DNA from: Hymenobacter glacieicola
Lineage (GTDB): Bacteria > Bacteroidota > Bacteroidia > Cytophagales > Hymenobacteraceae
Assembly (NCBI RefSeq): GCF_014640315.1
Contig: NZ_BMGS01000007.1
Span: 62,001-126,000 of the forward strand
Direction of reading: 5' to 3'
Length of the DNA: 64,000 bases
Part shown: piece after piece, positions 50,144 to 57,851 of the stretch
Layout: the number at the start of each line of letters is the position of its first letter
Numbering within the stretch: position 1 is the first letter of the stretch
Made by a program: the position numbers and the translations under genes
The notes under the pieces: model-generated
The model's database searches: none
Told to the model about the DNA's origin: nothing
Seen by the model: the letters and a program-made list of their open reading frames with translations, nothing else

Positions 50144-50551
50144 CTATACTGCCGCTTCAGTGGCCCCCAGAATGCGTACGGGCCGTTTGTGCTCATCAAT
50201 GGCCACAAACGTGAACAGCCCGGACACGGCCCGGTGGCGCTCCTCGGAGTACATCTGCTCCACGAACAGCTCCACGCGCACCTTCAGGCTGGTGTTGCCC
50301 ACGTGCTCGACGCGCCCAATGAGCTCGACCAGGGTGCCGCCGGGAATGGGATGAGTGAAATCGACTTTATCGGAGGACACGGTTACCATTTTGAGGCGGC
50401 TGAACCGGGTGGCCGTGATAAAGGCTACCTCGTCCATGAGGTGCAGGGTAGTGCCCCCGAACAGGGTGTCGTAGTGGTTGGTGGTGTTGGGAAATACGGC
50501 CTTGAAAATGCGCGTTTCGGCGCGGCTGATTTTTTCTTCGAGTGGTAACAT
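50144..50551 (-). CDS. Acyl-CoA thioesterase, hotdog fold (copy B)
   Basis: 135 residues. Hotdog pattern NHYDTLFGGTTLHLMDEVAFITATRF with catalytic Asp, then VTVSSDKVDFTHPIPGGTLVEL and GLFTFVAIDEHKRP. Short paralog of 31798-32319. It is the nearest gene downstream of the cobalamin riboswitch on the minus strand, with about 200 bp of leader. ATG at 50551. Confidence 0.88.
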   Translation of the reverse strand: MLPLEEKISRAETRIFKAVFPNTTNHYDTLFGGTTLHLMDEVAFITATRFSRLKMVTVSSDKVDFTHPIPGGTLVELIGRVEHVGNTSLKVRVELFVEQMYSEERHRAVSGLFTFVAIDEHKRPVRILGATEAAV

Positions 50552-50750
50552 GGCACGCGGGGGAGTAAGTGAAAAAGGGGAGAAGAAGCGCTCTGGCCGC
50601 TTTTCCGGGCCCTTGTTTCACTTGGCTACCTTCGCCGGATTACCACGCCCGGCCCCCGGGCAGGAAGCCCACGCCTCCTGCCCACCGGCCCACACGCAGC
50701 AGCACCCGACAAGGGTCCTCAAGTCGCGAAGGAGCCTTATCAACATAAGC

Positions 50751-50940
50751 GGCGGGCAGGTCTCCTGACTTGTACCCTGCTTCCCGCCCTTCTCACCCGC
50801 GGCCTAGGCCCGGGCAATGGATTACGTGAGAAACAGTTGCCGCGGGGCGGCCGGCACTTACAGTAGCGCGTCTGTCCGGGAGTTGCACCCAGTTCCCTTT
50901 TCATGCCTACCCCTTGGCCGGGGCCAACAACCTGCCGCTC
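50751..50940 (-). promoter_or_regulatory. Cobalamin (B12) riboswitch
   Basis: On the minus strand (50940 to 50751) the core GGGTGCAACTCCC, then GCTACTGTAA, and the 3' B12 box AGTCAGGAGACCTGCC match the classical cobalamin riboswitch consensus. The P1 helix pairs CGGCAGGT near 50930-50937 with ACCTGCC near 50755-50761. It has the correct order of elements. It normally controls B12 transport or synthesis genes; here the next gene in its direction is a hotdog thioesterase, 200 nt away. I see no btuB-like gene in the window. Confidence 0.88.
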
Positions 50941-51048
50941 GTCTGACTGGAAATACCGCCAAAGAACGAAGCGGCAAAGGTAGCAGAACCGCCGGCTTCC
51001 CGGCACTTCCGCTATTTTGCGCGCCTTCCTGGTTTTCTGCCCGTTTCT

Positions 51049-52362
51049 ATGTCCCAGCTTCCGCCGCCCGCTGCCCCGCGCACCATGGCTTCCCGCGTCC
51101 GCTCCATCTTCAGCGGCTCGGTGGGCAACCTGGTGGAGTGGTACGATTGGTACGTGTACTCCGCCTTCGCCCTGTATTTTGCCCCGGCTTTCTTTCCCCA
51201 AGGCAACCTGACGTCCCAGCTGCTCAACTCGGCGGCCATTTTTGCGGTGGGGTTTCTGATGCGCCCGCTCGGGGGCTGGCTGATGGGGGTATACGCCGAC
51301 CGCGCCGGCCGCAAAGCCGCCCTGCTGGCCTCGGTGCTGCTCATGTGCGGGGGCTCCCTGCTGATTGCCCTTACGCCTGCCTACGGCCAGATTGGGGTAG
51401 CGGCGCCGGTGCTGCTGGTGGTGGCCCGGCTGCTGCAGGGCCTGAGCGTGGGCGGGGAGTATGGCACTTCGGCTACGTACCTAAGCGAAATGGCCGACCA
51501 GCGCAACCGGGGCTTTTTTTCCAGCTTTCAATACGTAACTCTGATTGCCGGCCAGTTGCTGGCCTTGCTGGTGCAGTTAGGATTGCAGCAGTGGCTTACC
51601 CCGGCGGAAATGTACGCCTGGGGCTGGCGGGTGCCGTTTGCCCTGGGAGCCGTGGCGGCCCTGGTGGCCCTGTACCTGCGCCGCAGCATGGAAGAAACCG
51701 ATGCCTTCACCCGGCAAACCACCCCGGCCACCGGCCCGCCCCAGCGGCCCAGCCAACTCCGGGTGCTGCTCCAGCACCCCCGCGAAATCTTGACGGTAGT
51801 GGGCCTGACCCTGGGCGGCACGGTGGTCTTTTACACCTTCACTACCTACGTGCAGAAGTTTCTGGTGAATACCACCGGCTTTACCAAGGACCAGGCCACG
51901 CTGGTTTCCTTCGGGGCCCTGGGGGTAGCCATGCTGCTGCAGCCCCTGCTGGGCGCCATCTCCGACCGGGTGGGGCGGCGGCCGGTGCTGCTCTTTTTTG
52001 GGGTGGGAGCTACCCTGCTGACCGTGCCCTTGCTCACGGCCCTGGGCCGCGCCAACGGGCCCGGTATGGCCTTCGGGCTGCTGCTCGTGGCCCTGGTAAT
52101 TGTAAGCGGCTATACCTCCATTAATGCGGTGGTGAAAGCCGAGCTGTTTCCCACCGAAATTCGGGCCCTGGGCGTGGGGCTGCCCTACGCCCTGACGGTG
52201 GCCATCTTCGGGGGCTCCGCCGAATACATTGCCCTGCTGGCCAAAGACCACGGCGTGGAGCAGTGGTTTTACTGGTACGTAACCGGGTGCGCGGCCTTCT
52301 CGCTGCTGGTGTACCTGCGCATGCCCGACACCCGCACTACCTCCCGCATGCGGGAAGAATAG
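51049..52362 (+). CDS. MFS transporter, metabolite:H+ symporter (MHS) family
   Basis: 437 residues with 12 membrane segments. The opening GNLVEWYDWYVYSAFALYFA is characteristic of the MHS group (alpha-ketoglutarate, proline/betaine and similar permeases), followed by the MFS motif GWLMGVYADRAGRKAAL and a second half with GAISDRVGRRPVLLF. It imports an organic acid or betaine with protons; the substrate is not visible. A TATTTTG near 51013-51019 is a weak promoter candidate. The riboswitch just upstream is on the opposite strand and does not lead this gene. Confidence 0.93.
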   Translation: MSQLPPPAAPRTMASRVRSIFSGSVGNLVEWYDWYVYSAFALYFAPAFFPQGNLTSQLLNSAAIFAVGFLMRPLGGWLMGVYADRAGRKAALLASVLLMCGGSLLIALTPAYGQIGVAAPVLLVVARLLQGLSVGGEYGTSATYLSEMADQRNRGFFSSFQYVTLIAGQLLALLVQLGLQQWLTPAEMYAWGWRVPFALGAVAALVALYLRRSMEETDAFTRQTTPATGPPQRPSQLRVLLQHPREILTVVGLTLGGTVVFYTFTTYVQKFLVNTTGFTKDQATLVSFGALGVAMLLQPLLGAISDRVGRRPVLLFFGVGATLLTVPLLTALGRANGPGMAFGLLLVALVIVSGYTSINAVVKAELFPTEIRALGVGLPYALTVAIFGGSAEYIALLAKDHGVEQWFYWYVTGCAAFSLLVYLRMPDTRTTSRMREE

Positions 52363-52697
52363 CCTACCGAATCCGGGGAGTGTATGGGTCAGCTCCCTGT
52401 TGCCGGCCCAGAGCAGGTGCAGCACGTAGGTACCCGCCGTGTGCGAGCTGAAGTTGCCAGGGTAAACTCACCGACACGAGCGAGATACTTGGCGGCGCGC
52501 GCCAAGGCGTTGTTTTTCCAACTAACGAGTTTCTCCTGTCCCCGCAGCCGAAGCCGGCCGGGGCTACCCTGTGGGGTGGGCAAGAAACCCGTCAGTTCAA
52601 GTTGAGGTATAATTATTGCTCTGTGCCGCCTGGCCCGGCCTTTTGCTGTCCCACCGCAGGGGCCGCGCTGGTTTTCCCTACTCTGTTCCGCTTGTTC
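52363..52697. other. Intergenic stretch with possible T9SS remnant
   Basis: No intact gene. On the minus strand around 52380-52450 a frame reads FSSHTAGTYVLHLLWAGN, which faintly resembles the end of a type IX secretion sorting domain, but it is short and I would not call it. TATAATTATTG near 52606-52616 is a weak promoter candidate for the following gene. Confidence 0.35.
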
Positions 52698-53252
52698 ATG
52701 TCCCACGCTTATCCGCCCGTGCGGTTGTATTTCCGGCTGACGCTGCTACTACTGGTAGGAGCTGCGGCTTGTTCTCCCAAGAAAAATCCCGAAGAAAAAC
52801 CCCGCCGGCCCAGCCCGCCGGCCACCGTGACGGCTACTACGGGTAACGCCACGTTTGTCATCAGCTACAGCCGCCCCTCCGCCAAAGAGCGCAAAGTGTT
52901 TGGGGGCCTGGTGCCCTACGGCCAGGTGTGGCGCACCGGGGCCAACGAGGCCACCACGTTCAGCGTGAACCAGCCGGTGCTGGTGCAAGGCCAGCCCTTA
53001 CCGGCGGGCAAGTATGCCCTGTTCACCATTCCGGGCGAAAAGGAGTGGACCGTTATTTTCAATCAGAACGCTACCCAGTGGGGCGCCTACGAGTACGATG
53101 CCGCCCAGGACGTACTCCGGGTCAAGGCCCGGCCCGAGCCCGCGGCCCGGTCGGTGGAGCAATTCCTGATTACGGCCAACCAAGCCGGGCAGGTAACGCT
53201 GGCCTGGGAGGATACGCAGGTCCGCTTCGCGGTCCGCGGAGCTAGCCAGTAA
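52698..53252 (+). CDS. DUF2911 lipoprotein, tandem copy 1
   Basis: 184 residues. The lipoprotein signal ends at GAAAC and the mature part opens SPKKNPEEKP. DUF2911 is clear: VISYSRPSAKERKVFGGLVP, then GQVWRTGANEATTF, LPAGKYALFTIPGEKEWTVIF and the final SVEQFLIT..AGQVTLAWED. Function of DUF2911 is unknown; it has a beta-sandwich look. It is followed by a paralog 122 bp later. Confidence 0.88.
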   Translation: MSHAYPPVRLYFRLTLLLLVGAAACSPKKNPEEKPRRPSPPATVTATTGNATFVISYSRPSAKERKVFGGLVPYGQVWRTGANEATTFSVNQPVLVQGQPLPAGKYALFTIPGEKEWTVIFNQNATQWGAYEYDAAQDVLRVKARPEPAARSVEQFLITANQAGQVTLAWEDTQVRFAVRGASQ

Positions 53253-53374
53253 CGAATGCGTGGCTTGGTAAGAAATTGATTTTCAGCAGGTGTAGGGATA
53301 AGAAATTGCCCAATACTGCTATTTTCGCTGGCCAGTTGTTCTGGTGTCTGTACCCACCTTTATTTCCTGTCCAT

Positions 53375-53905
53375 ATGAAAGACCTGAATGCCCGTTTGCT
53401 GCTGGCCCTGAGCTGGCTGTGTCTGCTGCTGCTGGCTTCCCCGGCCTTCGCCCAGAAACCCGCCGAGGACAAATCCAAGCGCCCGAGCCCACCCGCTACC
53501 GTTACTGGCCCCACTTTCACCATCGACTACAGCCGCCCGTCATTGAAGGGGCGGAAGGCATTCGGGGGGCAGTTGGCGCCTTACGGGCAGGTATGGCGCA
53601 CGGGCGCCAACGAGGCTACCACCTTCGAGGCCAAGCAAGCCGTAACCATTAACGGCCAGCCCCTGCCGGCCGGCAAATACGCCCTGTTTACCATCCCCGG
53701 GGAGCAGGAGTGGACCATCATCTTCAACAAAACCGCCAATCAGTGGGGCTCCTTCAAGTATAACGCCGCCCAGGATGCGCTGCGGGTGAAAGTAAAGCCC
53801 ACCAAAACGCCTGCCCCGGTGGAGCAGTTCACCATTTCCGCCGACAACGCCGGGGTGGTAAGCCTGGCCTGGGAAAACGCGCAGGCCAGCTTTACGGTGA
53901 AGTAA
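53375..53905 (+). CDS. DUF2911 secreted protein, tandem copy 2
   Basis: 176 residues. Signal peptide MKDLNARLLLALSWLCLLLL...FAQ is not a lipobox, so this copy is secreted to the periplasm rather than lipid-anchored. DUF2911 follows: IDYSRPSLKGRKAFGG, GQVWRTGANEATTFE, LPAGKYALFTIPGEQEWTIIF, PVEQFTISADNAGVV. The two copies share most of the core but differ in their membrane tethering. A strong terminator follows. Confidence 0.88.
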   Translation: MKDLNARLLLALSWLCLLLLASPAFAQKPAEDKSKRPSPPATVTGPTFTIDYSRPSLKGRKAFGGQLAPYGQVWRTGANEATTFEAKQAVTINGQPLPAGKYALFTIPGEQEWTIIFNKTANQWGSFKYNAAQDALRVKVKPTKTPAPVEQFTISADNAGVVSLAWENAQASFTVK

Positions 53906-53929
53906 CAGGCTGGCTGCAGCAACGCCACC

Positions 53930-53966
53930 AACAAGAGGCGCCGCATTACGCGGCGCCTCTTGTTTT
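53930..53966 (+). terminator. Terminator after the DUF2911 pair
   Basis: Perfect 15-bp stem AACAAGAGGCGCCGC with a 5-base loop and a T run, 25 bp past the stop. Confidence 0.9.
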
Positions 53967-54057
53967 TGAGCATGAATGGAAATAGCCGAAATCTGCGGGA
54001 ACGTGGCCGGGCAGTTACGCGCGAAGCGCGCGAATAGGTAAGGGGAAGCGGGTTCCG

Positions 54058-55035
54058 TTACTCGCTGCCCAGCACGCTTTCTACCCAGCCTTTGCCCCAG
54101 TCGGCTAATTCTTGCTCGGTCCAGAGCTGGGGGTAGAAGATGCGGCGCTGAAACTTGGGCGGCAGGTACTGCTTCCAGTTGGTGCCGCCGGTAGCGGCAA
54201 TGGCGTCGGGACGGCGCTCCAGGTAGCGCACCGCTGATTTGTAGTGCATCAGGGGCCAGTTCACGTTCACGCACACATCCAGCTGCTTGAGCTGGCGCAG
54301 CAGGCGCGGGTGCTGCTGGCCGGTAGGACCCGGGGGCAGACGCTGGACTACGGCCCACACGTTGCGGCCTTCGAAATGACGGGAGTGTTCCAGCAGCTTG
54401 TCGGCGTACTTTTTCTCGAACTCGATGAGGGTAAGGGCTTTGGCTCCGGTTTCCACCACCGTAGCGCCCGATTTCCAGTAAATGCAGCCCATCAGCTCGT
54501 CGTGGGCCGCGGCCGAGCCCAGCAGGCGGCGGCGCTCCTCGGGCACCAGGTTGCTCAGGGAAGTGCTGGCCAGCTCAATCATGCGGTATTGCACGCTCTG
54601 GAAGCCCGAGGCCGGCATCAGGGCCATCCGAAACTCCAGGAACTGCTGCTTGTCCATGCCGTCGACCATCACATCAAACGAGTCGATCAGGTTTTCAAAG
54701 TAGCGGTTGATGCGCCCTACCCGCAGCACGATTTCCTCCACGGTAGGTTGCTGCAAGTTGCCCAGCTGCTCGTACTCGCAGAGGCAGAGCTGGAAGTAGA
54801 GCTCCGTAATCTGGTGGTAGATGATAAAAATCCGCTCGTCGGGGATGTTGGTCAGGGGGCGCTGCAAGCTCAGCAGGGCATCCAGCTGAATATAGTCCCA
54901 GTAGCCGAGGTAGCGGGTATGGTAGAGGCCTTCGAGGTAGGCGGCCAGGTCCTGGTCGTCGGCGGCGTAGCGCTCCTGCAAGCGGCGCAGCTGGGCCAGC
55001 ACGGCCGGTGAGAATTCTGATTCCGGAGAGGTCAT
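54058..55035 (-). CDS. Tryptophan 2,3-dioxygenase family protein
   Basis: 325 residues. It opens the indole ring of tryptophan to N-formylkynurenine using haem and O2. Family stretches are HQITELYFQLCLCEYEQL, FRMALMPASGFQSVQYRMIE and the C-terminal TGGTNWKQYLPP. The usual GTGGSxG is ATGGTN here, a variant I recall from Bacteroidota members. ATG 55035 is used; the frame is open upstream into a palindromic element, which I left out. No other kynurenine-pathway gene is in the window. Confidence 0.9.
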   Translation of the reverse strand: MTSPESEFSPAVLAQLRRLQERYAADDQDLAAYLEGLYHTRYLGYWDYIQLDALLSLQRPLTNIPDERIFIIYHQITELYFQLCLCEYEQLGNLQQPTVEEIVLRVGRINRYFENLIDSFDVMVDGMDKQQFLEFRMALMPASGFQSVQYRMIELASTSLSNLVPEERRRLLGSAAAHDELMGCIYWKSGATVVETGAKALTLIEFEKKYADKLLEHSRHFEGRNVWAVVQRLPPGPTGQQHPRLLRQLKQLDVCVNVNWPLMHYKSAVRYLERRPDAIAATGGTNWKQYLPPKFQRRIFYPQLWTEQELADWGKGWVESVLGSE

Positions 55036-55079
55036 GGGAAGGGGCGGAGGGAAAGGGTGGTAGTGGGTGCTACGCTGCA

Positions 55080-55437
55080 AAGATGGGGGAAATGGTGATG
55101 AGGTGATGAGTGAAAGGTGATGGGGTAATGAGGTGATGAGGTGATGAGGTGAATCGTGACAGGTATTAGGAGAGTAGGAATGGGTACTAGGTAAAAAGCA
55201 CGTCATCCTGAGCGCAGTGGAGGAACTTCTCCCGGCAGCACGCGTCGTTGGCTCAGCCATATGTTACGGCGCCAGATGTTCCGGCGTAGCAAAATCCTTC
55301 GCTACACTCAGGATGACGTGCTTTTTACTTGGTACCCATTCCTACCCTCTTAGTGCCTGTCACGATTCACCTCTCACTTCTTACCTCATCACCCCATCAC
55401 CTCATCACCAATTTCCCCCCATCTTCTACCTTTACGC
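55080..55437. repeat. Large composite palindromic element
   Basis: Outer GGTGATGAGGTGATGA repeats on the left (55089-55152) and the complementary CATCACC repeats on the right (55384-55410) enclose about 72-bp inner arms (55152-55223 and 55299-55368) with GTCATCCTGAG at the tips. The element fills the space between the dioxygenase start and the sdaAB start. Total span is about 360 bp. Confidence 0.82.
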
Positions 55438-55438
55438 A

Positions 55439-56119
55439 ATGGCAGAGAAATCCAGTATTTTCGACATGATTGGGCCCGTGATGATTGGGCCCAGCTCCTC
55501 TCACACGGCCGGGGTAGTGCGCATCGCGCGGGCGGCCATCCGCATTCTGGGCAGCACGCCCACTCACGCCACCATCACGTTCTATAACTCCTTTGCCCGC
55601 ACCTACGAGGGCCACGGTTCCGACCGCGCCATTGTGGCCGGGCTGCTGGGCATGCCCACCGACGACGTGCGCATCCGCGAGGCCTTCGACCACGCCAAGG
55701 AAGCCGGGCTGCAGTACACCTTCCAGGGCGTGGGCAACGCCTCCACCATGCACCCGAACACCATCCGGCTGCAGCTGCGCGATGAGCGCACGGGGCAGGC
55801 CGTGGAGGTTATTGGCCAGAGTCGGGGTGGGGGCGTGATTCGGATTGTGGAGGTAGATGGCTTTCCGGCCGACTTCTCGGCTTCCCTGCACACGCTCATT
55901 ATTGATGCCGACGACGTGCCCGGCTCCATTGCCTTCATTGCTTCCGTTATTGCCCACGACGAGTGCAACATTGCCACCATGTTCGTCTCGCGCAAGGGCA
56001 AAAACGACGCGGCCCGGCAGTTCATTGAAGTAGACTCCGGCCTGCGCCCCATTACCCTGGACTACCTGCGGCAGTTGCGCTGGGTGCACCGCGTCACGTA
56101 TATTCCCACCATCGACTAA
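55439..56119 (+). CDS. sdaAB: L-serine dehydratase beta subunit
   Basis: 226 residues. Beta subunit of the iron-sulfur L-serine dehydratase, which deaminates L-serine to pyruvate. The start MAEKSSIFDMIGPVMIGPSSSHTAG is characteristic, followed by the HGSDRAIVAGLLGM region and a C-terminal ACT domain (IDADDVPGSIAFIASVIA..ECNIATMFVSR). The alpha subunit (SdaAA, with the cluster cysteines) is not adjacent. ATG at 55439 lies a few bases past the repeat element. Confidence 0.94.
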   Translation: MAEKSSIFDMIGPVMIGPSSSHTAGVVRIARAAIRILGSTPTHATITFYNSFARTYEGHGSDRAIVAGLLGMPTDDVRIREAFDHAKEAGLQYTFQGVGNASTMHPNTIRLQLRDERTGQAVEVIGQSRGGGVIRIVEVDGFPADFSASLHTLIIDADDVPGSIAFIASVIAHDECNIATMFVSRKGKNDAARQFIEVDSGLRPITLDYLRQLRWVHRVTYIPTID

Positions 56120-56195
56120 CGGCCAAAACTGCCCGGTTAACCGCCCACGTTGCCCGGTTGGTTGATTTACCGCTGCACTGCTCCGGTCAGATCAA

Positions 56196-56203
56196 TACCT
56201 TTG
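56196..56203 (+). promoter_or_regulatory. Bacteroidota -7 box for the TolC-HlyD genes
   Basis: TACCTTTG is an exact TAnnTTTG match 72 bp before the TolC start. No clear -33 element. Confidence 0.5.
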
Positions 56204-56275
56204 GTGGCCCCGGCCACCGGGGCGGCTGGCCCCGCCGCCTTGGCCGCCAGTCATCAGCTCTACACTCCTGATTTT

Positions 56276-57784
56276 ATGAAGCGTTTTTACTGGCTGTTGA
56301 TGAGTATGTCGGCGGGTATGCTGACGAGCCCGGTGCTGGCCCAAACGACGCCCACCCAACCCCCGGCCGGTGCGCTTTCGCCGGCCGCGCCCACCGGCCC
56401 CTGGAGCCTGCAACGGGCCATCGACTACGCCCTGCAAAACAACCTCACGGTGCGCCAGCAGCAGCTTACCTCCACGCTGCAGAACGCTACCCTGCGCCAA
56501 AGCCAGGCGGCCCTGCTGCCCACGGCTAACCTGTCCGGTACTCAGGCCTGGAACTACGGCACCGGCCTCGACCCGCTCACCAACGACTTCGTCAGCCAGA
56601 CGATTCGCTCCAACAACTTCTCGGCCAACACGCAGGTAACCTTGTTTGCGGGCTTTCAGCTGCGCAACACCGTGAAGCGCAATGCCCTGGACTCCGAAGC
56701 CAGCCTGCTCGACATTGAGAAGTCGCGCAATGACTTGTCCTTGAACGTGGCTTCGGCGTTTCTGCAGCTGGTGCTGGCCGAGGAGCTGGTGCGCACCAAC
56801 GAGGTGCGCGTCAGCAGCACCCAGGCCCAGGTAGAGCGCACCCAAAAACTGCTTAAAGCCGGCGCCATTCCGGAAAGTAACTTGCTGGATATTCAGGCCC
56901 AGCTAGCCAGCGACGAGCTGAACGTCATTACGGCCCAAAACCAGCGCGACCTGGCCCGCCTCTCGCTCACGCAGCTGCTAAACCTGCCCTCGCCCACGGG
57001 CTTCCAGATTGACGTGCCGCCCCTGGCCGACCCCGACGAGGAGCCCCTGCTCAGCGCCGACCCGGACGGCACCTACCAGACGGCCCAGAGCCTGCTGCCC
57101 GAAGTGAAAGCCGCCGACCTGCGCGTGCGCTCCGCCCAGCGCAGCCTCGATATTGCCCGCGGCGCCTACTACCCTCGCTTGGGCTTCGGGGCCGGCATAT
57201 TCACCGGTTTCTCCTCCTCGCGGCTGGCGCGGGTGTTTAACGGCGACTCAACGGAGGCCGTAGCGGTGCCCGTGTTTCAGCCCGGCGTGGGCGGGCAGCC
57301 CGTACCTTCCCAGTACTTTCTGCTCCAGCCCAAGCAGGCCATTCCGGAGCTGCTGCCCTCCAGCTTCAGCAGCCAAGTGAAGGACAACTTGGGTAAGAGC
57401 CTGCAGTTTCAGCTGCAAATCCCCATTCTCAACGGGCTGCAAACCCGCACGGGCGTGCAGCGGGCTCAAATCAACATTCAGCAGCAGGAGCTGCGTGCCG
57501 AGCAAACGCGCCTGCAGCTGCGCCAGAGCATTCAGCAGTCCTACGCCGATGCCATTGCCGCCCAGCGCCGCTACCTCTCCGCCCGCCGCCAGGTGGAGGC
57601 CCTGACCACGGCCTACCGCAACGCCGAAATTCGCTTTAACAACGGCCTGCTCAACGGTACCGAATTCAACATCGCCAAAAACAACCTGACGGCCGCCGAG
57701 TCGACGATGATTCAGGCCAAGTACGAGTTTATCTTCCGCCGCAAGGTGCTTGACTTCTACCAGGGCCGCCCCATCAGCTTGTAG
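56276..57784 (+). CDS. TolC family outer-membrane efflux protein
   Basis: 502 residues. Signal peptide MKRFYWLLMSMSAGMLTSPVLAQ, then two helical TolC repeats (WSLQRAIDYALQNNLTVRQQQ and, in the second half, QRAQINIQQQELRAEQTRLQLRQS). It forms an outer-membrane channel in trimeric form. The next gene is its HlyD-like adaptor, 67 bp downstream; an inner-membrane pump gene is not adjacent. Confidence 0.92.
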   Translation: MKRFYWLLMSMSAGMLTSPVLAQTTPTQPPAGALSPAAPTGPWSLQRAIDYALQNNLTVRQQQLTSTLQNATLRQSQAALLPTANLSGTQAWNYGTGLDPLTNDFVSQTIRSNNFSANTQVTLFAGFQLRNTVKRNALDSEASLLDIEKSRNDLSLNVASAFLQLVLAEELVRTNEVRVSSTQAQVERTQKLLKAGAIPESNLLDIQAQLASDELNVITAQNQRDLARLSLTQLLNLPSPTGFQIDVPPLADPDEEPLLSADPDGTYQTAQSLLPEVKAADLRVRSAQRSLDIARGAYYPRLGFGAGIFTGFSSSRLARVFNGDSTEAVAVPVFQPGVGGQPVPSQYFLLQPKQAIPELLPSSFSSQVKDNLGKSLQFQLQIPILNGLQTRTGVQRAQINIQQQELRAEQTRLQLRQSIQQSYADAIAAQRRYLSARRQVEALTTAYRNAEIRFNNGLLNGTEFNIAKNNLTAAESTMIQAKYEFIFRRKVLDFYQGRPISL

Positions 57785-57851
57785 CCGCGCCGCGTCCGTT
57801 CCGCTTCCCCCAATCACTGACTCCTCGTTCCTAAGATCCTACGCCGTTAAC

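Noticed and set aside
50817..52124. 435-codon plus-strand frame covering the MFS gene
   Set aside because: It is out of frame with the transporter, has no membrane pattern and includes the riboswitch complement.
52380..52450. Minus-strand sorting-domain-like stretch after the MFS gene
   Set aside because: Fewer than 30 codons with weak resemblance; mentioned only in the intergenic entry.
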